A DNA stretch of 49,381 bases from DATFWC01 sp045801465 (GTDB lineage Bacteria > Pseudomonadota > Alphaproteobacteria > Rhizobiales > Xanthobacteraceae), in contig JBJMSU010000132.1 in the NCBI GenBank assembly GCA_045801465.1, positions 1 through 49,381 on the forward strand, written 5' to 3'. This document shows positions 8,679 to 16,293 of the stretch, piece after piece. The notes under the pieces were generated by a model, which saw only the letters and a list, made by a program, of their open reading frames with translations, searched no databases and had not been told where the DNA came from. Each line of letters begins with the position of its first letter. The first letter of the stretch is position 1. The translations under genes and the position numbers were made by a program.

Positions 8679-10240
8679 GCGAATCTCGGCTCGCCACTGG
8701 CAGCGCCGACCCGCGCCTCGCTCGGCGCCGCGGAGAGACGAGTGGGCAGGGTATCGATCCGCAGCCGCCGCCTCAGGCCGCGGGAGAATGCATCAACTGT
8801 CATCGACAGCAAGGCCGTGGCGATGATCAGCACGAAAGCAACATCGAGCCGGATCTCGGAAATCGCGGCATCGACGTAGTAGCCAAGCGTGGCAATGCCG
8901 AGGATCCCGAATACCGCGCTTTCCCGCAGGATGATCTCCCACCGATACAGCGCATAGGCGAGGAACTGGCCGTAGAGCCGCGGCACCGTCTCGTAGCAAT
9001 AAAGGTTCACGCCCTTCGGCGCATCCGGCCGGTAGTCGAGCGTGTCGGCATGTCGGCCCATCAGGTACCCGACGATAGCGCCATTATGAACCGACAGGGC
9101 AATGATCGCCGGCAGCATCGACGGGCCGAGCAACTGCAGCAACACGTAGACCAGCATGTATTCCGGCGTCGATCGCACGACCACCAGCGCCACGCGCCCA
9201 AACGGTTGGCCGATCCGGCCGGCGAAGCGGCGGCAGATGAACGGGAACAGCACCAGCGCGATCATGCCCATGGCGACCAGCGCGATCTGCGAGAGCACCA
9301 GCGTCTGTCCGATTCCCGGCAGGACCTGCTTCACCACGATCGGCCATAACCATGCGGCGAAATTCGTCCATGTTGCACCGACAAGCAAATCCGTGTTGCG
9401 CAGCGGCGTGGGCACGATGTCGTGGCCGAGGAAACGCAGGAGGTTTCCGGAGATCGAGCCGGCTCCGATCGTTTCCGGCAACACCAGCAGGCTCGCGATG
9501 ATGAGGAGCGGCACCGTTGCCGGCCGCGCCCACAGGCGGCGCGTTCCAATCAGCAGGTAGAAGGCGAGCAGCAAGGCGGCGGCCTGGGCATAATGGCCTT
9601 GCTTGAAGAAAGAATCGAGATGGAAGCCGATGGTCGGCAGGCCGATGAATCCGAGCACCAGCGTCGAACGCAGGCCGCACTCCAGCCGATAGAGCGTATA
9701 GGTCCAGAATTGCGGCGCCAGTTCCGGAATGCGTATGTAGGCAAACCGCGCGACGATCGAGCTTGCCGGCGGCAGCACGCGCTCGGCGGAAAGGTCGGCC
9801 TCCTCGATCATCTCGGCAAACACCTTGGCGAAGATGCCGGAATACGGAATGGCGACCGCGAGAATTCCCGTCACCGCCGATATGCCCGTCACCTGGATCA
9901 GCAGAAGCGCCCAGAACAGTTCGTGCACCGAGCGCAAGAACGCGGACAGGATACGAACCGCACGCGAGCGAGCGAACACGAGCGCCAGCGCGAAGCCCGC
10001 GCTGGCGCCAAGTGCGACGCCGATCACCGCGAAGGCAACCGTCCATGCCACGCTCATCGCTTCGATCGAGAACAGATCCGGTCGCAGCAGGCCGGAGACG
10101 AGGCGCCGCATCTCGGCCCAAGGATCGAGCGCGCTCACCGCGAGATCGGCGCTCAGCAATGCGAAAATGCCGAGCAGCAGAAACACATGGGTGGCCGAGA
10201 GGTAGCCGAGTTTCGGCAGGGCGAGGCTTCGCGGCGTCAT
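8675..10240 (-). CDS. PhnE-like ABC permease, two permease domains fused; putative selenium oxyanion importer
   Basis: A 521-residue membrane protein with two homologous halves, each resembling a PhnE permease. The paired segments are YTLYRLECGLRSTLVLGFIG (near residue 185) and YALYRWEIILRESAVFGILG (near 435), each in the cytoplasmic EAA-loop area. About 12 hydrophobic segments are visible. It forms the membrane channel for the ATPase and binding protein encoded just upstream. The stop overlaps the selD start by ATGA, so transport and selenophosphate synthesis are translationally coupled. Phosphonate import is an alternative, but no C-P lyase genes are present and the selD coupling argues for a selenium oxyanion. 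Confidence 0.82.
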   Translation of the reverse strand: MTPRSLALPKLGYLSATHVFLLLGIFALLSADLAVSALDPWAEMRRLVSGLLRPDLFSIEAMSVAWTVAFAVIGVALGASAGFALALVFARSRAVRILSAFLRSVHELFWALLLIQVTGISAVTGILAVAIPYSGIFAKVFAEMIEEADLSAERVLPPASSIVARFAYIRIPELAPQFWTYTLYRLECGLRSTLVLGFIGLPTIGFHLDSFFKQGHYAQAAALLLAFYLLIGTRRLWARPATVPLLIIASLLVLPETIGAGSISGNLLRFLGHDIVPTPLRNTDLLVGATWTNFAAWLWPIVVKQVLPGIGQTLVLSQIALVAMGMIALVLFPFICRRFAGRIGQPFGRVALVVVRSTPEYMLVYVLLQLLGPSMLPAIIALSVHNGAIVGYLMGRHADTLDYRPDAPKGVNLYCYETVPRLYGQFLAYALYRWEIILRESAVFGILGIATLGYYVDAAISEIRLDVAFVLIIATALLSMTVDAFSRGLRRRLRIDTLPTRLSAAPSEARVGAASGEPRFA

Positions 10241-10247
10241 CGACCCC

Positions 10248-10901
10248 TCATCCGCCGTAATAGGGCACGAGGTCGGCCGCGGTCAGCTCGCGCGCCGGCG
10301 CATCGAGGGCGATGCGTCCGGCCTCCATCACCACCACCCGGTCGGCCGTGCCGAGCGCGAACGGAATATCATGCAGGACCAGGATCGCGGTTTCATGACG
10401 AGCGCACAACGCCCCGAGGATTTCGCCGCCCTGGATGCGGTCGAGAGCCGAAACCGGCTCGTCGCCGATGACGATCGGCCGGCCGTTGTAGAGGGCGCGG
10501 GCAACCGAAGTGCGCTGCTGCTGCCCGCCGGAGAGAGCGCCAGCCTTGGCGAACAGCTTATCGGTCAAGCCGACCAGGTCGAGGACCTGCTCGATCTCGG
10601 CGACGTCCCGGCGCGTTGGCCACACCAGGGTGCGGAGATTGTACCAGGTGGGATGGCGATCGAGCCGGCCCATATAGACGTTGTGAAACACCGAGAGCGT
10701 CTTCACCAGCGCCGTCGCTTGCGGAATCAACGCGACGCGGCCGGCAAGTTTCTCGTAAAGCAGGTTGAGCAGGGTCGTCTTACCGGCGCCGGATCGCCCC
10801 ATCACCGCGATCCGTTCCCCGGCGTTGATCTTCAGGTCGATGTCGTGCAGCACAGCGTGGCCGGCGTAGCCGGCCGACGCGCTGTTGAGTTCCACGAGCA
10901 T
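10248..10901 (-). CDS. PhnC-like ABC transporter ATPase, putative selenium oxyanion importer
   Basis: A 217-residue ATP-binding subunit. Walker A GRSGAGKTT near residue 36, signature LSGGQQQRTSVARAL near 133, Walker B-like IVIGDEPVSALD and switch His in ILVLHDIPFAL. ATG 10901 (MLVELNSASAG) is chosen; a GTG two codons upstream is also possible. Note IGDEP in place of the usual LADEP. It lies 16 bases after the binding-protein gene and 7 bases before the permease, in one operon with selD. It powers the PhnCDE-type importer. Confidence 0.85.
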   Translation of the reverse strand: MLVELNSASAGYAGHAVLHDIDLKINAGERIAVMGRSGAGKTTLLNLLYEKLAGRVALIPQATALVKTLSVFHNVYMGRLDRHPTWYNLRTLVWPTRRDVAEIEQVLDLVGLTDKLFAKAGALSGGQQQRTSVARALYNGRPIVIGDEPVSALDRIQGGEILGALCARHETAILVLHDIPFALGTADRVVVMEAGRIALDAPARELTAADLVPYYGG

Positions 10902-10917
10902 CGACACGTGCGTATCT

Positions 10918-11784
10918 TCAGTTGAGGAGGTTGCTGACTTTGGCGACCTCTTCGATCGGAGCGTAGTCGGAGTTCTTGGCGGGAATGAATTTGCTGCGGG
11001 CGAACTGAGCCAGGATGGCCGGATCGTCGATGGCGAGCAGGGCCGCGCGCAGCTTCTCCTTGAAACCAGCGCCATAGCGCTGGTCGACGTCGCCGCGTAT
11101 CGTCCATTGATAATCGGGATAGGTCGGCGATTCCCAGATCACCTGCACCTGCGACGGTTCGACCTTGCCGGCCTTGCTGTCGAGATCCCATACCGTGTAG
11201 TCGAGCACACCGATCTCGAAGGCGCCGGACTGAACGAGCTGGATCGTACGGCTGTGGTCGCCCGAGAAACCGACGCGGGAAAAGATTTCGTCCGGCGCCC
11301 GCCCGCCGAACTCCTTGCGGATGAAGTATTCCGGCATCAGGCGTCCCGATGTCGAGGCGCGCGAGCCGAACGTGAACGATTTACCGGCGATCGCCTTGGG
11401 AAATTCCTGCGATGCCGTAAGGCCCGTCTTGGAGTTGGCGATGATGAACGATCTGAACGCGACATCCTCGGCACCTTGCGCGATCGCTTCGGAGCCCGGG
11501 ACTTGCCGTCGCGCTTGCACGCCGGTGAAGCCGCCGAACCAGGCGAGCTGCACCTGATTGGCGCTGAAGGCCGCGACGGTTGCCGGATAGCTCTTGACCG
11601 GCAGGTATTTCATTGGAGTCCCGAGCCTGGCCTGGAGATATTCGGCAACCTTGGTGAACCGCTCGACCAGCCGGGTCTCGTCCTGATCCGGAATGGCGGT
11701 GAACACCAGAGCTGGTCTGTCCTGCGCCGCGGCACCACCCAAAAGCGTGCCCGCGAACGCCAAGGCAAACAGTACTCGTTTCAT
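10918..11784 (-). CDS. PhnD-like ABC substrate-binding protein, putative selenate/selenite type
   Basis: A 288-residue periplasmic protein with a signal peptide (MKRVLFALAFAGTLLGGAAA). The core matches the PhnD fold: FTAIPDQDETRLVERFTKVAEYL, then the ligand-loop region QLAWFGGFTG and GSRASTSGRLMPEYF, and DHSRTIQLVQSGAFEIGVLDY. Relatives encoded beside selD are annotated, from memory, as putative selenate ABC transporter binding proteins; genome context rather than biochemistry underlies that name. It is upstream of the ATPase, permease, selD and doxX genes, and a 152-bp gap separates it from the methyltransferase gene, so the operon promoter probably lies there. Confidence 0.83.
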   Translation of the reverse strand: MKRVLFALAFAGTLLGGAAAQDRPALVFTAIPDQDETRLVERFTKVAEYLQARLGTPMKYLPVKSYPATVAAFSANQVQLAWFGGFTGVQARRQVPGSEAIAQGAEDVAFRSFIIANSKTGLTASQEFPKAIAGKSFTFGSRASTSGRLMPEYFIRKEFGGRAPDEIFSRVGFSGDHSRTIQLVQSGAFEIGVLDYTVWDLDSKAGKVEPSQVQVIWESPTYPDYQWTIRGDVDQRYGAGFKEKLRAALLAIDDPAILAQFARSKFIPAKNSDYAPIEEVAKVSNLLN

Positions 11785-11936
11785 GGAACGCTCCCTTGAT
11801 CTCTCGAATGGCCGGCCGTATTTCGATCACTCCAATGTTCACGGCCGCGCGAACGAACACGTCGTCGACACGCGAACGAGCACTCCGTATGTTCGATCGG
11901 CTTCGTTCATTGATTACGCGCCCCGAACCGATTTCT

Positions 11937-12776
11937 TCACCATTCGGGCTTCGTCGCAAGCCCTGAATGGGCGATTGCCGAAAGGCTCACTTCGCCCCGG
12001 CCCTGGTCGCGCTCGAGCGCGACGACGAAAGCATCGAGGACGCGGGTTCGATCGGCCCCGAGGCCTTGCACCATGGCTGCCATGCCGGGCGCGAACGCGA
12101 TGTGTTCGGCGATCCAGCGCGCCGACGGCAGAGGCCAGCGCTGCTCGAGACGGACGATTTCGTGGACCGTCAGTCCGGCCTGGGCGAACAGGGACCGGAA
12201 CACCGGCTCCTCGCGGAAGCGCAATTGCGCCGGCAGCACGCTCGGCGGCGGCTGCGGGCCGCGCACCTCGGTGATCGCCGCGATCAGGCGCGCCGCAAGC
12301 TCGTAGCGCTCCGTCTCGGTCCAGCTCACCACGGCGACCCGTCCTCCCGGCTTGAGGACGCGCACAATCTCGCGCATGCCGCGAACCGCATCGGGAAAAA
12401 GGATGACGCCGAACACCGAGAGCGCCGCATCGAAGCTCGCATTCGGCACGGCAAGGGCGGTGCCATCCATGGCGACGGCCCAAATTCTCCCGGCCCCGCC
12501 ATTCGTGCCATTCGCGCGGGCGCGCATCCGCGCGACCATCCTGGACGATGCATCGACTGCGAGCACCTGGGCGCCGCGATTGGCGGCAGCCAGCGCCGCG
12601 CCGCCGCAGCCCGCTCCGACGTCGATCAGCCGGTCACCGGGACGAATGCCGAGGAGGTCGAGCGCGCGACGGGCGAAGGCAAGGCTCAGCGGCTCGAATA
12701 CCGCTTCGTACGCCGCAACGTGATCGTCCCAGCGCGCCGGTTGCTGATCTGGCTGAAGGCTTGTCGCGAGATTCAT
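11937..12776 (-). CDS. Class I SAM-dependent methyltransferase of unknown substrate
   Basis: A 279-residue protein with the Rossmann methyltransferase core: motif I LIDVGAGCGGAALAAANRG (residues 49-67), acidic loop VLAVDASSRMV, motif IV-like SFDAALSVFGVILFPDA and post-motif LKPGGRVAVVSWTE. It resembles the UbiE/Methyltransf_11 group and not EgtD (histidine betaine synthase), which has a different fold arrangement and length. It lies between the transporter-selD operon and the radical SAM gene, with which it shares a divergent, duplicated promoter region. A role in methylating a selenium metabolite is possible but is inference from position. Confidence 0.8.
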   Translation of the reverse strand: MNLATSLQPDQQPARWDDHVAAYEAVFEPLSLAFARRALDLLGIRPGDRLIDVGAGCGGAALAAANRGAQVLAVDASSRMVARMRARANGTNGGAGRIWAVAMDGTALAVPNASFDAALSVFGVILFPDAVRGMREIVRVLKPGGRVAVVSWTETERYELAARLIAAITEVRGPQPPPSVLPAQLRFREEPVFRSLFAQAGLTVHEIVRLEQRWPLPSARWIAEHIAFAPGMAAMVQGLGADRTRVLDAFVVALERDQGRGEVSLSAIAHSGLATKPEW

Positions 12777-12892
12777 GAGACGTCACGGCGAGCAGGAACG
12801 CGTCATGTGACCAATGTAGCAGGACGGCGCGACCGGTATGAGCATCGCCGCTTCACAATCTAGCGAGACGCTGACCGCGCCGCCCGGCCGAG
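12712..12892. repeat. Tandem duplication of a divergent promoter region, copy 1
   Basis: This stretch, covering the methyltransferase 5' end, a 61-bp spacer and a radical-SAM-like N-terminus (ATG at 12838, MSIAASQSSETL), reappears in diverged form about 245-248 bp downstream. Only the methyltransferase start is intact here; the radical SAM part stops after about 20 codons. Confidence 0.75.
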
Positions 12893-13082
12893 AACCTGCG
12901 ACGGCTCCTGATCAATGCCATCGAGGGAATTCCGAATCCACCTATTCTGATTCCACTACACCGCAATGTGATGGTCCCGCCGCACCGGTTGCTGGTCCGG
13001 CTGAAAGTTTGCCGCTAAATTCTTTGACGGCACGGGGAGCAAGAGTGCGCCGCCTTGCACCCGGCACGACGATGTGAGCGAC
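12777..13082. other. 306-bp divergent intergenic region
   Basis: Region between the methyltransferase and radical SAM starts. It is almost entirely made of the two diverged copies of the duplicated promoter region plus a linker of about 65 bp (12893-12959) that has lower GC than the genes around it. A 79-codon open frame (12838-13077) exists but its codon use is unlike the neighbours and it is explained by the duplication. It should hold the promoters of both flanking genes; I see no confident -35/-10 boxes. Confidence 0.6.
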
Positions 13083-13136
13083 ATGAGCATCGCGCGTTCG
13101 CAATCGAGCGGGACGCTGCCGACCGCGCCGGCCGAG
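12960..13136. repeat. Tandem duplication of a divergent promoter region, copy 2
   Basis: Diverged copy of 12712-12892. Read on the minus strand it encodes NLAANFQPDQQPVRRDHHIA, matching the methyltransferase N-terminus NLATSLQPDQQPARWDDHVA, but the start codon has become AAG and the frame stops soon after. At the other end it supplies the functional start of the radical SAM gene (MSIARSQSSGTL). Each flanking gene thus uses one copy and leaves a decayed remnant in the other. Confidence 0.75.
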
Positions 13137-14138
13137 CGCACATTCGCGCTGGGCATCGGGCTGACCAATGAATGCAATCTTGCCTGCTCATTTTGCTATC
13201 GCGATCCGACGCGCCTCGACCGGCTCTCCCTGGATCAGGTCCGCGCCGTGATGGAGGGACTGCCCGTCCGTTCCGTCAATCTCGGCACCGGCGAAAACGG
13301 GATGCACCCGGAATTCGCAACGATGCTGGCTTATCTGCGCCGACAACCGATCAAGCTCACCATCACGTCGAACGGCTATTCGATCGCCGTGTTGGACGAT
13401 GCGGAGGTGATGGCGTTCCAGGACGTCGAGTTTTCCCTCGATTACCCGACCGAAGCCGAACAGGACCGTCAGCGCGGGCCCGGCAATTGGCGCCTCCTGC
13501 ATGAGCAGGCGGCGCGTTGCCGCCGGCTCGGCATGCCGGTCACCTTCATCGCCGTGATGATGCGGTCGAATTTCGACCGTCTTGCCGCCATCGCTGACAT
13601 CGCCAAGGCGTATGACGCGCCGCTGCGCATCAATGTCTATCAGTCGGTGCGCTCCGACCTCTACGCGCTGACCTACGACGAATATTGGCGGAGCTTTGAG
13701 GCTTTGTTTGCGCGCACCGACGTGATTGCGATCGGCGAGCCGCTGGTGCGGGCCATGGCCGGACTGGCGCCACGCCGCGGAGGTTGCGGCGTGGCGACCG
13801 TGCGGGTCACGCCGCGCGCGACGGTGCAGCCGTGCGTCTACTGGCCCGGGGTGGGCGCGCCGCTCGACCTATTGCTCGACCTCGGTGCCGACATCGTCGC
13901 GACCGACGCGTTCGCCGATGCGCGTTCGCTGCCGCCGGCATGCGCAAATTGCCGCCATCACGCGACCTGCGGCGGCGGCTGCGCCGGGCGGCGCCGCCTG
14001 CGTGACGCGCTCGACGCGCCCGATCCCTATTGTCCGATCATCCGCGGCGAGGATCGCAAGCTGACAGTGACGATGGCAACGAGCCGCGAATTGCCCAAGC
14101 TCGACAGCGCCTGCACGACCATCGTGATCGGTCGGTAG
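13083..14138 (+). CDS. Radical SAM/SPASM protein in a selenium gene cluster
   Basis: A 351-residue enzyme from ATG 13083 (a GTG at 13074 is an alternative). The [4Fe-4S]/SAM site is CNLACSFC (Cys31, 35, 38), followed by NLGTGENG in the place of the usual GGE motif. The C-terminal part has the full SPASM pattern for two auxiliary clusters: Cys235, Cys251, then C-x2-C-x5-C-x3-C (287, 290, 296, 300) and Cys317. SPASM enzymes usually modify peptides or act in cofactor maturation. After the SPASM domain a 34-residue tail ends in LPKLDSACTTIVIGR. The next gene, an exported bicupin, follows by 24 bases and is probably co-transcribed. I do not recognise a named family; no convincing precursor peptide is nearby. 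Confidence 0.85.
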   Translation: MSIARSQSSGTLPTAPAERTFALGIGLTNECNLACSFCYRDPTRLDRLSLDQVRAVMEGLPVRSVNLGTGENGMHPEFATMLAYLRRQPIKLTITSNGYSIAVLDDAEVMAFQDVEFSLDYPTEAEQDRQRGPGNWRLLHEQAARCRRLGMPVTFIAVMMRSNFDRLAAIADIAKAYDAPLRINVYQSVRSDLYALTYDEYWRSFEALFARTDVIAIGEPLVRAMAGLAPRRGGCGVATVRVTPRATVQPCVYWPGVGAPLDLLLDLGADIVATDAFADARSLPPACANCRHHATCGGGCAGRRRLRDALDAPDPYCPIIRGEDRKLTVTMATSRELPKLDSACTTIVIGR

Positions 14139-14162
14139 CAGGTGCGGCACGGCGTCGATCCC

Positions 14163-14900
14163 ATGCTGAACAGATGCAAGACGCTTGGCCTGCTGGTCGT
14201 GACGGCCGCCGTGATGGTCGCGGGCAGCGCGGTGGTTCTCGGCCAGCCCGATCTCGGCGGCGTGTCGCGACAGGACGTCATTGCCGAGTCGCGGTTCACG
14301 GTGACAGATCCGCCCGCCCAGGCCGAGCTGGTCCAGCTGGTGGTGGACTTCTCCCCCGGTGCCTGGACATCGTTCCACACCCATGGCGGCCAAGCGATCA
14401 ACCTGGTGCTCGAGGGGGAGATCACGCTGCGCCAAGGCGGCGTGGACCGCGCCCATCGGGCCGGTGAGGCGTGGACCGACAGCACGGGCCTGCTTCACGC
14501 GGCCGGCAATACCGGAACCGGCAACGCCCGCCTCCTCACCAATTTTCTCCTCCCCAAAGGGGCGCCGCAAACCACCGCGCAGGAACCGTCTCGGCTCGAA
14601 CCAACGGTCCGGTATGAGGCAAGATTTCCACTGCCGGCGCTGCCGGCACGAGCCGAGATCGTGCAGCAAGTCGTGGACCTGCCTCCCGGCTGGCGCGCCG
14701 AGCGGATTTACCATGGCTTTGCCGCAAACCTGGTCGTCGAGGGTGAGGTCACGTCGGGACCTCGAGCAGAGCAGAAGACGTATCGGGCCGGGGAGGCCTG
14801 GGCAGCGCCTGCCGTGATGCCGGTGATGACAATGAACAGGTCAGCCGACCGGGCACGGGTTTTCACCGCCTATCTGTTGCCGCAAGGAGCTCGTCCGTAG
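14163..14900 (+). CDS. Exported two-domain cupin protein
   Basis: A 245-residue protein from ATG 14163; a GTG at 14142 would only extend the N-terminus. A signal peptide or anchor (LGLLVVTAAVMVAGSAVVLG) is followed by two cupin domains. The first keeps a metal site: PGAWTSFHTHGGQAINLVLEG (two His, then Glu) near residues 70-90. The second (PPGWRAERIYHGFAANLVVEG) has lost most of these ligands. It lies 24 bases after the radical SAM gene on the same strand and converges with senA. Possible roles are a periplasmic dioxygenase or a small-molecule binding protein; neither is shown. Confidence 0.8.
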   Translation: MLNRCKTLGLLVVTAAVMVAGSAVVLGQPDLGGVSRQDVIAESRFTVTDPPAQAELVQLVVDFSPGAWTSFHTHGGQAINLVLEGEITLRQGGVDRAHRAGEAWTDSTGLLHAAGNTGTGNARLLTNFLLPKGAPQTTAQEPSRLEPTVRYEARFPLPALPARAEIVQQVVDLPPGWRAERIYHGFAANLVVEGEVTSGPRAEQKTYRAGEAWAAPAVMPVMTMNRSADRARVFTAYLLPQGARP

Positions 14901-14959
14901 CAGCGGTGCGGTGGAAATGCTCGGCCATGTTTGCGGCGCCTGCGCCGGCGCTTCGCAGC

Positions 14960-16264
14960 CTACAGCGAGACGGTGCGAAAACCGGCGAGCACGTCGCGGC
15001 GATCCGGCGGGAAGAAGTTGCGATAATTAGTGTTGATCATTCGGCCGCGGGTCGCCCATGCCCCGCCGCGCAGAACTTTGCGGGTCCCGAACCAGGGTTC
15101 CGAATATTCTTCGTAGACGTCGGGAGAAAAACCTGGATAGGGCTCAAAAGTGCTCTCCGTCCATTCCCAGACATTGCCGATCATCTGCCGGCAGCCCCAG
15201 GGACTGTCGCCTTCGCGGCAGGCGGCGACGTCAACGCAGCCGAGCGCGACGGCATCGAGATTGGCATGACGCGCAGTCGGCGCCGCCTCGCCCCAGGGAT
15301 AGGTCCGCTTGCGCTCGCCGAGCCCGCCCTCGCCGGTCGGCTCGGCCGCCGCCGCAACTTCCCATTCGACCTCGGTCGGCAAGCGCCGGCCGGCCCAGCG
15401 GCACCACGCGCTGGCCTCATGCCAGTTGACGTGGATCACCGGCCGATGCGGGCGCAATGCTTCCTCCCGGTCGAAGCGGCGCACGGCCCAGCGGCCGCTG
15501 CCGTCGCCCATCCAATAGATCGGGTGCTCGGCGCCGGCGGTCTCGCGCCAATGCCACCCGGGCTCGTCCCAGAATTTTCGTTGCCGATATCCGCCCTCGG
15601 CGATAAAGGCCGCGAATTCCGCGTTGGTCACCGGCGCGCGGGCAATGCGGAACGGACCGACCGTCACGGGATGCGCCCATTTCTCGTTGTCAAAGACGAA
15701 GGGCGCGGCCGGCGATGAACCGAGCACGAAGCGCCCTCCGGGAACTTCGACGTCCCCGGGCCACGCCCCGGCGTCGGCATCCGCGGGCGATCGCGACCCC
15801 CTGAATTTCGGCTCGGGATAACCGAGCGTCTGACGCGTATAGGTGAAGGCCTCGTCGTGCATGTCCTCGTGAAATGTCGTGAGCTGGTAGAGAAAACTTT
15901 CCTCCTCGCTGGCGACCGGCCGGTCGAGGCGGGACACGAGCGCATCCTGCACGGCGCGCATGTAATCGAGCGTGCGGTCGAGCGACGGCAGCGGCAGGTC
16001 CCACCGGGTATCGTGCGGCACGACCGCCGAGTTGTACAAACGGTCCGCATCGGGCAGCAGAGTATCCCCGCCATCGAGGAGCCGCAGCGCGAAATGCTCG
16101 TGAAACCACGCAAGATGCCCGATCTCCCACAGCAGCGGATTGACGATATCGAGGCGCGGGCCGACAAGCTGCTCGGGCGAAAGTCCGGCAACCAGCTCCA
16201 GCGTGCGGTCGCGGGAATCGCGCAGCATGTCGGCAAGCCGTGCGGCGGTCACGGGAACAGTCAT
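14960..16264 (-). CDS. senA: Selenoneine synthase SenA (EgtB-like non-heme iron enzyme)
   Basis: A 434-residue protein with an N-terminal DinB-like four-helix domain and a C-terminal FGE/sulfatase-modifying-type domain. The three-His iron site is visible: His50 in WEIGHLAWFHEH, and His132 and His136 in FHEDMHDEAF. FGE-domain features include RLPTEVEWE, GNVWEWTES and VLRGGAWATRGRMINTNYRN. EgtB has the same layout and makes the C-S bond of ergothioneine; SenA forms the C-Se bond from hercynine and a selenosugar. The SenA call rests on the divergent SenB gene 29 bases away, on selD in the same cluster and on the C-terminal NFFPPDRRDVLAGFRT segment, which fits my memory of SenA. EgtB remains the alternative. 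Confidence 0.85.
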   Translation of the reverse strand: MTVPVTAARLADMLRDSRDRTLELVAGLSPEQLVGPRLDIVNPLLWEIGHLAWFHEHFALRLLDGGDTLLPDADRLYNSAVVPHDTRWDLPLPSLDRTLDYMRAVQDALVSRLDRPVASEEESFLYQLTTFHEDMHDEAFTYTRQTLGYPEPKFRGSRSPADADAGAWPGDVEVPGGRFVLGSSPAAPFVFDNEKWAHPVTVGPFRIARAPVTNAEFAAFIAEGGYRQRKFWDEPGWHWRETAGAEHPIYWMGDGSGRWAVRRFDREEALRPHRPVIHVNWHEASAWCRWAGRRLPTEVEWEVAAAAEPTGEGGLGERKRTYPWGEAAPTARHANLDAVALGCVDVAACREGDSPWGCRQMIGNVWEWTESTFEPYPGFSPDVYEEYSEPWFGTRKVLRGGAWATRGRMINTNYRNFFPPDRRDVLAGFRTVSL

Positions 16265-16293
16265 GCGGGATTCTCTCCGGCTTGGCGTCGTCC

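Noticed and set aside
8675..11784. Annotation as a phosphonate importer (phnCDE)
   Set aside because: The fold is phosphonate-type, but coupling to selD and the lack of any C-P lyase or phosphonatase gene make a selenium oxyanion the better hypothesis; still unproven.
12838..13077. A 79-codon frame just upstream of the radical SAM gene, considered as a RiPP precursor
   Set aside because: Its N-terminus copies the radical SAM N-terminus and the rest is antisense to the duplicated methyltransferase 5' end; codon use is not gene-like.
14960..16264. Annotation as EgtB (ergothioneine synthase)
   Set aside because: Domain layout and iron ligands alone cannot separate EgtB from SenA; the adjacent senB, the nearby selD and the absence of egtC/egtD led me to prefer SenA.
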